Shown piece after piece: positions 22,823 through 27,537 of a stretch of DNA of 27,537 bases. Source of the DNA: an uncultured Actinotalea sp. GTDB taxonomy: Bacteria > Actinomycetota > Actinomycetes > Actinomycetales > Cellulomonadaceae. The position numbers were made by a program, and so were the translations under genes. Positions within the stretch are counted from its first letter, which is position 1; each line of letters opens with the position of its first letter. The DNA lies in NCBI RefSeq assembly GCF_946885855.1, contig NZ_CAMPHH010000006.1, forward strand, positions 1-27,537, written 5' to 3'. The notes under the pieces were generated by a model, which saw only the letters and a list, made by a program, of their open reading frames with translations, ran no database searches and was not told where the DNA came from.

Positions 22823-23494
22823 TCAGGAGCCGCCGCCGACCTGCTCGATGACGGCGTCCGCGACCTCGCGCATGGTGAGTCGCCGGTCCATCGACGTCTT
22901 CTGGATCCACCGGAACGACTCCGGCTCGCTCAGGCCCATCTTCGTCATGAGCAGACCCTTGGCCCGGTCGACCCGCTTACGGGTCTCGAAGCGCTCCGCG
23001 AGGTCCGCGACCTCCTCCTCGAGCGCGCTGATCTGCTTGTATCGCGACATCGCGATCTCGACGGCCGGCAGGAGGTCCGCCGGCGTGAAGGGCTTGATGA
23101 CGTAGGCCATCGCGCCGGCGTCCCGGGCACGCTCGACGAGCTCGGTCTGGGAGAAGGCGGTGAGCAGGACGACGGGGGCGGCGTGCTCCTTGCCGATCTT
23201 CTCGGCCGCCGTGATGCCGTCCATGACGGGCATCTTGACGTCCATGACGACGACATCGGGCCGCAGCTCCACGGCGAGCTGCACGGCCGTCTCGCCGTCA
23301 CCGGCCTCGCCCACGATGTCGAACCCGGCCTCGCGCAGCGTCTCCACCACGTCCATCCGGATGAGGGCCTCGTCCTCGACGACGATCGCGCGCCGGCGGG
23401 GCCGGTCACCGGTGGTCGGCTGCGCGGCGGCCGCCGCACCCGTGCCGGCGTCGAGGTCCAGGCCAGTGGTCTGCGGAGCGTCGCTGTCTGTCAC
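22823..23494 (-). CDS. pdtaR: ANTAR-domain response regulator, PdtaR type
   Basis: This 223-residue regulator joins a receiver domain (about 34-152) and an RNA-binding ANTAR domain (about 155-216). The receiver has acidic Glu40/Asp41, phospho-acceptor Asp85 (VVMDVKMPVMDG), Thr112 and Lys134. The ANTAR part has the RVDRAKGLLMTKMGLSEPESFRWIQKTSMDRR pattern. In M. tuberculosis Rv1626, phosphorylation by PdtaS activates binding to paired hairpins in target mRNAs and prevents termination. No PdtaS kinase is in the window. The N-terminal 33 residues are disordered, Ala/Thr-rich. The GTG at 23494 has no ribosome site but a TAGGCT box 7 nt upstream, so leaderless translation is likely. Its end is followed by a terminator. 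Confidence 0.93.
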   Translation of the reverse strand: MTDSDAPQTTGLDLDAGTGAAAAAQPTTGDRPRRRAIVVEDEALIRMDVVETLREAGFDIVGEAGDGETAVQLAVELRPDVVVMDVKMPVMDGITAAEKIGKEHAAPVVLLTAFSQTELVERARDAGAMAYVIKPFTPADLLPAVEIAMSRYKQISALEEEVADLAERFETRKRVDRAKGLLMTKMGLSEPESFRWIQKTSMDRRLTMREVADAVIEQVGGGS

Positions 23495-23501
23495 GCGCGC
23501 T

Positions 23502-23507
23502 AGCCTA
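23502..23507 (-). promoter_or_regulatory. Candidate leaderless -10 box for pdtaR
   Basis: TAGGCT on the minus strand is followed by 7 nt and the GTG of pdtaR. The box and spacing are identical to those before coaE. No Shine-Dalgarno sequence and no clear -35 box are seen. Confidence 0.5.
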
Positions 23508-23603
23508 GTGCCGACCTCCGCGGGCTGCGTAGAGCGCCCGGCGGAGCGGGACCGTGATCGTCGTCTCACGCGACGACGGCCGGCCCGGGCCCCGCGCCGT
23601 CAG

Positions 23604-23680
23604 GCCCCGATAGCCCAACCGGCAGAGGCGTTCGGCTCAAACCCGATCCAGTGTGGGTTCGAATCCCACTCGGGGCACCA
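23604..23680 (+). tRNA. tRNA with CAA (Leu) anticodon and short variable loop
   Basis: A full cloverleaf of 77 nt is seen with encoded CCA. The acceptor arms GCCCCGA and TCGGGGC pair perfectly. The D-arm has a 3-bp stem (23613-23615 with 23627-23629) with GG in its loop. The anticodon loop CTCAAAC (23636-23642) has the T before the anticodon CAA (23638-23640). The variable loop is 5 nt. The T-arm is GTGGG/CCCAC with loop TTCGAAT. The discriminator base is A. The anticodon stem ends in a T-T mismatch. CAA reads the Leu codon UUG, but bacterial tRNA-Leu normally has a long variable arm, so the charged amino acid is not certain. Confidence 0.85.
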
Positions 23681-23924
23681 CCTCCTCATGGGAGAACCCT
23701 CTGGCAGGTCGCACACGTGTCGCAGCAGAGGACGCGTCCGGTTGCCTGGAAGTCGTTCGGTTCACGCCACGGACCTCCGCCGGGCGCGCCGGGCCGGTGA
23801 TGAGCGGGCAGCGCGGGCCCACCATCGCCTGAGCGTCGGCGCCGGCCGCGCTCCGGACGCTGCCGTCCGCCCTGGCGCCTCAACCCTGATGTTCACCGTC
23901 CCGTCACCTGGACCTCCTTTGTTT
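23681..23924. other. Gap between tRNA and ars control region
   Basis: These 244 bases hold no gene that I can support. A possible hairpin, AGCGTC (23832-23837) pairing with GACGCT (23856-23861), might end the tRNA transcript. No integrase, attachment duplicate or insertion sequence is seen. Short open frames here are antisense to the tRNA or have no family features. Confidence 0.5.
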
Positions 23925-23949
23925 CCATCACCGTCTACTTAGATGATGG
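23925..23949. promoter_or_regulatory. Candidate ArsR operator before the arsR-arsC fusion
   Basis: CCATCA (23925-23930) and TGATGG (23944-23949) form a perfect inverted repeat with a 13-bp spacer, and wider GTTT/AAAC ends extend it. It lies just before the chosen ATG (23967). The spacer holds an A/T-rich TACTTA, the only such stretch nearby, so a promoter probably sits inside the repeat. The half-site CATCA also occurs before arsR/arsD at 26239-26274. Confidence 0.6.
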
Positions 23950-23966
23950 TCGAAACGAGGAGGGTC

Positions 23967-24950
23967 ATGACGACGACGGAGGCCGACACCACCGCTGTGC
24001 ACGCCATGCCGCGTGACGTCGCGGACTCCGTGGTGCCGGTCGTCCGTGCACTCGCGGACCCTCTGCGGCTGCAGATCGTCTCCGCGCTCGCCGCCGCGCC
24101 GGGTGGTCGGCTCGCCGCGGGCGAGATCGCCTCGTTCACCGAGGTCGCCGGTCCGACGGTCTCGCACCACCTGAAGTCGTTGCGCGAGGCAGGCGTCGTC
24201 CGAGCCGAGCGGCGCGGCACCTGGATCTTCTACACCCTCGCGCCCGGCATGGGGCGGGTCGCCTCCGCCCTCCTCGACGGCCTCGCGCAGGCGGCGGCCG
24301 GCCCGCGCCCGGACGGGGACCTCGACGAGGGGCCGCGCCCGGACGCCGAGGTAGTCCTCGAGCGCACCGGCGCTCGGCTGGGCGACCGGTTCCCGCAGAT
24401 CTCACGAGACGTCGTGCGGCTCGTCGTGCGCGAGTCCTACGCCGCGCTGGCGCGGACCGCCACCGTGACGACGCACCTGCCCGTCCTCGCTGAGCGGTTC
24501 GCGCGCCAGCGCCTCGAGGACCAGGTCCGCACCGCAACGGGCGTGGACACGCGGCCCCGCGTGCTCTTCGTCTGCACCGCCAACGCCGGCCGCTCCCAGC
24601 TCGCCGCGGCGCTGCTGCGCAGGATCGCCGGTGACCGGGTGGTCGTCCGCTCGGCCGGATCCCTCCCCGCCGCGCAGGTCCACTCCACGGTCGCGCCTCT
24701 CCTGAGCGAGCTCCTCGCCGACCAGCCGGATGCCGAGGAGCCGTTCCCCAAGCCGCTGACCGACGACGCCGTCCGCGCGGCGGACGTCGTCGTCACCATG
24801 GGCTGCGGCGACTCGTGCCCGGTCCTGCCGGGGAAGCGGTACGAGGACTGGCCGGTCGGCGACCCCGCCATGGCCTCTCCCGAAGGCGTGCGAGCGATCT
24901 ACGACGACCTGGCTGCCCGCGTCGAGGCGCTCGCGGCCGCTCTCGACTGA
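23967..24950 (+). CDS. ArsR repressor fused to arsenate reductase ArsC
   Basis: This 327-residue protein has three parts. Residues 16-105 are an ArsR winged helix (LADPLRLQIVSAL, then VAGPTVSHHLKSLREAGVVRAERRGTWIFYTL). Residues 128-195 are helical and resemble the N-terminal helical bundle I recall from C. glutamicum ArsC1'. Residues 198-327 are a low-molecular-weight phosphatase-like ArsC with P-loop CTANAGRS (Cys203-Ser210) and Cys280/Cys284 in GCGDSC, so it should use a thioredoxin-type disulfide cascade. No Cys occurs before residue 203, so the ArsR part lacks the usual As(III) site. The ATG at 23967 follows GAGGAGGG; ATGs at 23943 and 23946 lie in the operator-like repeat and are less likely. 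The gene leads an arsC operon. Confidence 0.9.
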   Translation: MTTTEADTTAVHAMPRDVADSVVPVVRALADPLRLQIVSALAAAPGGRLAAGEIASFTEVAGPTVSHHLKSLREAGVVRAERRGTWIFYTLAPGMGRVASALLDGLAQAAAGPRPDGDLDEGPRPDAEVVLERTGARLGDRFPQISRDVVRLVVRESYAALARTATVTTHLPVLAERFARQRLEDQVRTATGVDTRPRVLFVCTANAGRSQLAAALLRRIAGDRVVVRSAGSLPAAQVHSTVAPLLSELLADQPDAEEPFPKPLTDDAVRAADVVVTMGCGDSCPVLPGKRYEDWPVGDPAMASPEGVRAIYDDLAARVEALAAALD

Positions 24951-24981
24951 CCCATCACCCCAGCCAGATCCGAGGAGAACC

Positions 24982-25404
24982 ATGGCCGAGACCGTCCGCC
25001 CGTCCGCCCTGTTCGTGTGCGTGCACAACGCCGGCCGCTCCCAGATGGCCGCGGGGTTCCTGCGGCACCTGTCCGGCGGAGCCGTCGAGGTCCGCTCCGC
25101 CGGCTCCATGCCCGCGGACCAGATCAACCCCGTCGCCGTCGACGCGATGCTCGAGCTCGGCATCGACATCCGCGACCAGCAGCCCAAGGTGCTCACGACC
25201 GAGGCGGTGCAGGCGTCCGACGTCGTCATCACCATGGGCTGTGGTGACGCCTGCCCGGTCTTCCCCGGCAAGCGGTACGAGGACTGGCAGCTCGACGACC
25301 CGGCGGGACAGGGCATCGAGTCCGTCCGTCCGATCCGGGACGAGATCCGCGACCGTGTGCTCACCCTCCTCGACGAGCTCGGCGTCGAGCACGCGCGGCC
25401 CTGA
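24982..25404 (+). CDS. arsC: Three-cysteine arsenate reductase
   Basis: This 140-residue cytoplasmic enzyme reduces arsenate to arsenite, the form exported or bound by ArsA/ArsD. The P-loop is CVHNAGRS (Cys13-Ser20). The relay cysteines are Cys87 and Cys91 in TMGCGDACPVFPGKRYEDW. A general acid Asp lies in LDDPAGQ. This set fits thioredoxin-linked ArsC of the phosphatase fold. It follows the fusion by 31 nt with GAGGAGAACC as ribosome site. It is very similar to the C-terminal part of the fusion (GCGD-CPV-PGKRYEDW), which suggests duplication. Confidence 0.93.
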   Translation: MAETVRPSALFVCVHNAGRSQMAAGFLRHLSGGAVEVRSAGSMPADQINPVAVDAMLELGIDIRDQQPKVLTTEAVQASDVVITMGCGDACPVFPGKRYEDWQLDDPAGQGIESVRPIRDEIRDRVLTLLDELGVEHARP

Positions 25405-25420
25405 CCTCGAGGAGGACCGA

Positions 25421-25831
25421 GTGACCACTCCGCCCGCGTCGGTGCTCTTCGTCTGCGTCCACAACTCCGGCAAGTCCCAGATCGCCGCCGCCATCGCACG
25501 CCACGAGTTCCCGGGAGTGCGTGTCACCTCCGCCGGCACGGCACCCGGCCGGACCGTGCACGCGGGCTCGGCCGAGACCCTGGCGGAGGCGGGTCTCGAC
25601 ATCACCGGCGAGCAGCCCCAGGTGATCACGGACGAGCTCGTCGCCGACGCGGAGCTGGTCGTGGTCCTCGGTACCGAGGCTCAGGTCACCACCGTCGACG
25701 GCACGCCCGTCGCCCGCTGGGAGGTCGACGAGCCCTCCGTACGGGGCATCGAGGGGGCGGAGCGCATGCGGCTGGTCCGCGAGGACATCCGGCGCCAGGT
25801 GCGTGCACTGCTCGGCGCCGCAGCGCCGTGA
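25421..25831 (+). CDS. arsC2: Single-cysteine ArsC2-type arsenate reductase, mycothiol-linked
   Basis: This 136-residue protein has the same fold but only one Cys (Cys12). The P-loop is CVHNSGKS, with Lys18 where the classical C-x5-R loop has Arg. The relay-cysteine segment of the neighbour is replaced by VVLGTEAQVTTVDG. RWEVDEPSVRGIEGAERMRLVREDI closely resembles C. glutamicum ArsC2, an arsenate-mycothiol transferase, as I remember that sequence. It would therefore form a mycothiol-arsenate adduct that a mycoredoxin reduces. The GTG at 25421 follows GAGGAGG. It is 16 nt after arsC, so the three reductase genes are one operon. Confidence 0.85.
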   Translation: MTTPPASVLFVCVHNSGKSQIAAAIARHEFPGVRVTSAGTAPGRTVHAGSAETLAEAGLDITGEQPQVITDELVADAELVVVLGTEAQVTTVDGTPVARWEVDEPSVRGIEGAERMRLVREDIRRQVRALLGAAAP

Positions 25832-25834
25832 GCT

Positions 25835-25850
25835 CCGGGTCCCGACCCGG
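25835..25850. terminator. Small hairpin between facing arsC2 and arsR
   Basis: CCGGGT (25835-25840) and ACCCGG (25845-25850) pair around a 4-nt loop. It is 3 nt beyond the arsC2 stop and 18 nt from the arsR stop on the other strand, so it may serve both. Confidence 0.6.
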
Positions 25851-25868
25851 CGGCGGTGAGACGACGGG

Positions 25869-26222
25869 TCAGCCGGTCGGCGTGGCGCACGCGGGCCGCA
25901 GACGCTCGGCGTCGGGGCCGTCGTGAGCGAAGGCCGAGAGCGCGCGCAGCGCCTCGGCGAACACGGCCGGCGAGAGGCGGTACCAGGTGTAGCGCCCCTC
26001 CGGCTCGCTGACCACGACACCCGCCTCGCGGAGCACGCGCAGGTGGTTGCTGATGGTCGTCTGGCGCGCACCGGTGATGTCGACCAGGTGGCAGGTGCAC
26101 AGCTGCTCGCGGGACAGCGACTCGACGATCTTCAACCGGAGCGGGTCCGCCAGGAGCGCGAACTGGGTCGCCACCTCCGCGCGCACCGGGACGGTCGGTA
26201 TCGGGACGCTGACGGGACTCAT
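25869..26222 (-). CDS. arsR: ArsR family arsenite-sensing repressor
   Basis: This 117-residue winged-helix repressor has LADPLRLKIVESLSREQLCTCHLVDITGARQTTISNHLRVLREAGVV. LCTCHL (about 41-46) matches the classical ELCVCDL As(III)-binding helix of E. coli ArsR, so arsenite or antimonite should release it from DNA. The C-terminal tail holds another Cys (CATPTG). It is divergent from arsD with an 80-bp control region, and convergent with arsC2. Its ATG lies 6 nt after TACCGT, with no proper ribosome site, which suggests a leaderless mRNA. It is the likely sensor for both ars operons, because the fusion protein lacks such cysteines. Confidence 0.93.
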   Translation of the reverse strand: MSPVSVPIPTVPVRAEVATQFALLADPLRLKIVESLSREQLCTCHLVDITGARQTTISNHLRVLREAGVVVSEPEGRYTWYRLSPAVFAEALRALSAFAHDGPDAERLRPACATPTG

Positions 26223-26228
26223 GTCCTA

Positions 26229-26274
26229 ACGGTACAACTCATCAGTGTGGTGTGATGTCAGCAGGCGCTGATGA
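26229..26274. promoter_or_regulatory. arsR/arsD control region with ArsR half-sites
   Basis: TACCGT on the minus strand (26229-26234) is the arsR -10 box. TCATCAG (26239-26245) and CTGATGA (26268-26274) form a perfect 7-bp inverted repeat with a 22-bp spacer; a further TGATG lies at 26253-26257. The first half-site is 5 bp behind the arsR -10 box, so a bound repressor would block arsR. It would probably also block arsD, whose -10 box is not clear. The arsD ribosome site GGAGGAGG follows. Confidence 0.6.
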
Positions 26275-26302
26275 ATCGGCGGACGACGGAGGAGGAGGAC
26301 TG

Positions 26303-26689
26303 ATGTCCCGCGTGGAGATCTTCGACCCGGCGATGTGCTGCTCGACCGGCGTGTGCGGGACGGACGTGGACCCGACGCTGTCGCGGTTTGCGTCCGACCT
26401 CGCATGGCTGTCCGCCCGGGGCGTCCAGGTGGACCGGGCCACGCTGTCCCAGGAGCCGGCCGCGTTCATCGCGAACGACGCCGTCCGTCAGGCACTCGGG
26501 ACGGACGGCACGGCTGCGCTGCCCATGGTGCTCGTCGACGGTGCGGTGAAGGCGAAGGGGCGCTACCCCAGCCGGACCGAGCTGGCGGCGTGGGCCGACG
26601 TCCCGCGACCGGAACTCCCCCTCAGTGCGGTCGTCGCGGCCCCGTCCACGAACCCGCAGTCCTGCTGCGGCGGATCCGGAAGCTGCTGA
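26303..26689 (+). CDS. arsD: ArsD arsenic metallochaperone
   Basis: This 128-residue protein passes As(III) to the ArsA ATPase. The essential cysteines Cys12, Cys13 and Cys18 are in PAMCCSTGVCG, at the same numbers as in E. coli ArsD. A further cluster is at the end (Cys121, Cys122, Cys128 in QSCCGGSGSC), comparable to the vicinal pairs of long ArsD forms. The core keeps NDAVRQAL and LPMVLVDGAVKAKGRYPSRTELAAWA, typical of the thioredoxin-like fold. The ATG at 26303 follows GGAGGAGG. The stop is one base before the ArsA start, so the two are co-translated. Confidence 0.95.
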   Translation: MSRVEIFDPAMCCSTGVCGTDVDPTLSRFASDLAWLSARGVQVDRATLSQEPAAFIANDAVRQALGTDGTAALPMVLVDGAVKAKGRYPSRTELAAWADVPRPELPLSAVVAAPSTNPQSCCGGSGSC

Positions 26690-26690
26690 C

Positions 26691-27537
26691 GTGACTGCGC
26701 CCGCGCTCACAGGGACCGCTTTCCTGCCCGGGGTGCTCACCTCCCCCACCCCCTTCCTCTTCTTCACGGGCAAGGGCGGGGTCGGCAAGACGTCCTGCGC
26801 AGCGGCGACCGCCGTCGCCCTCGCCGACGCCGGCAGCCACGTCCTCATCGTCTCGACCGATCCCGCGAGCAACCTCGCCGAGGTCTTCGGCATGCCCGAC
26901 CCCGGAACCTCCGGTGCCGTCCCGGTGCCCGGCGTGCCCGGCCTCGACGTGGTGAACATCGACCCGTCCGCCGCCGCCGCCGCGTACCGCGAGCGTGTCG
27001 TCGGTCCCTACCGCTCCCTCCTGCCCGCGGACGCGGTCGCCTCCATCGAGGAGGAGCTGTCCGGGTCCTGCACCGTCGAGGTCGCCGCGTTCAACGAGTT
27101 CGTCACCCTGCTGACCGACCAGGACGTCGCCGAGACCTACGACCACGTCGTCTTCGACACCGCCCCGACCGGCCACACGCTGCGGCTGCTCGCACTGCCC
27201 GGTGCGTGGACCGGCTTCCTCGAGACGAACACGGCCGGGGTCACCTGCGTCGGTCCGGTCTCCGCCCTGGGCCACGCCCAGGACGCCTACGCCGGGAGCC
27301 TGGACGCCCTGCGCGACGGCGATCGGACGACCGTCGTGCTCGTCGCACGGCCCGAGCCGTCCTCGCTCGCGGAGGCGGCGCGGGCCAGCGCGGAGCTGGC
27401 CGAGCTCGGGATGACCGGTCAGCACGTCGTCATCAACGGCGCGCTCGCCCACCCTGCAGCAGACGACGTCATCGCCGTCGCCCGACACGATCGCGAGACC
27501 GCCGCACTCCGCTCCGCCGCCACGCTCCTCGCGCAGG
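26691..27537 (+). CDS. arsA: ArsA arsenite-stimulated ATPase, partial (first half)
   Basis: The gene runs off the window after 282 codons. Full ArsA has two halves and about 580 residues, so only A1 is seen. Walker A is GKGGVGKTS (27-35) with the deviant second Lys, and DTAPTGH (156-162) is the signal-transduction motif. Cys127 (in SGSCTVEVAAF) and Cys186 (in VTCVGP) match E. coli Cys113 and Cys172, which bind As(III). It would hydrolyse ATP when loaded by ArsD and drive an ArsB or Acr3 pump, which is not in view. The GTG start lies one base after arsD. The motif preceding the P-loop (PFLFFTGKGG) fits the family. Confidence 0.95.
   Translation, partial: MTAPALTGTAFLPGVLTSPTPFLFFTGKGGVGKTSCAAATAVALADAGSHVLIVSTDPASNLAEVFGMPDPGTSGAVPVPGVPGLDVVNIDPSAAAAAYRERVVGPYRSLLPADAVASIEEELSGSCTVEVAAFNEFVTLLTDQDVAETYDHVVFDTAPTGHTLRLLALPGAWTGFLETNTAGVTCVGPVSALGHAQDAYAGSLDALRDGDRTTVVLVARPEPSSLAEAARASAELAELGMTGQHVVINGALAHPAADDVIAVARHDRETAALRSAATLLAQ

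Noticed and set aside
22731..22830. GGTCAGGAGC direct repeat 90 bp apart, possible mobile-element scar
   Set aside because: Ten bases only, with one copy spanning the pdtaR stop codon, and no element between them.
23637..23825. Small minus-strand frame with PRVGFEPTLDRV
   Set aside because: It is antisense to the tRNA T-arm. This peptide is a well-known false prediction from reversed tRNA ends.

Overview
The window looks like chromosomal DNA of a high-GC actinobacterium, probably a Micrococcales member of the Cellulomonas type. The signs are GC-rich coding sequence on both strands, many GTG starts, a CoaE-GrpB fusion, an S1 protein with a Ser/Thr/Gly tail, an ANTAR regulator of the Rv1626 (PdtaR) type and an arsenate reductase of the mycothiol-linked type. 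As far as I recall, M. tuberculosis has pdtaR, polA, rpsA and coaE close together (Rv1626-Rv1631), and the same four genes lie here in one direction with other genes inserted between them. The genus is inference.

Layout. 1-1419: a TasA/camelysin-like secreted protein and its SipW-type signal peptidase. 1420-6119 (minus strand): coaE-grpB, pcp, rpsA with a strong promoter and a leader of about 190 nt, and pfkA. 6327-11707 (minus strand): a dipeptide/oligopeptide ABC importer read as dppA-dppB-dppC-dppDF, the last three genes joined by 4-nt stop/start overlaps. 11818-11839 is a perfect 9-bp-arm inverted repeat in the divergent gap to a SAM methyltransferase (11863-12663). 12724-15408 is polA, 15428-15937 a hotdog thioesterase and 15850-16596 a GNAT acetyltransferase whose end overlaps the thioesterase end antisense. 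16901-21065 is a branched-chain amino-acid type ABC importer (livH-livM-livG-livF), in which LivH carries an unusual secreted N-terminal domain. Its likely binding protein (21242-22537) faces it on the minus strand across two long hairpins. 22823-23494 is pdtaR and 23604-23680 a tRNA with a Leu(CAA) anticodon but a short variable loop.

23925-27537 is an arsenic resistance locus. It has an ArsR-ArsC fusion without sensing cysteines, a three-cysteine ArsC, a single-cysteine ArsC2-type protein, a divergent classical ArsR, the chaperone ArsD and the first half of the ArsA ATPase, which is cut by the window end. No ArsB/Acr3 efflux pump is visible; it would be expected downstream.

Two observations run across regions. 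Several genes (coaE, pcp, polA, pdtaR, arsR and perhaps the thioesterase) have a TANNNT-like -10 box exactly 6-7 nt before the start codon and no ribosome-binding site, as expected for leaderless mRNAs. The two candidate ars control regions share CATCA/TGATG half-sites, which suggests that one ArsR controls both. All functions are inferred from sequence alone.
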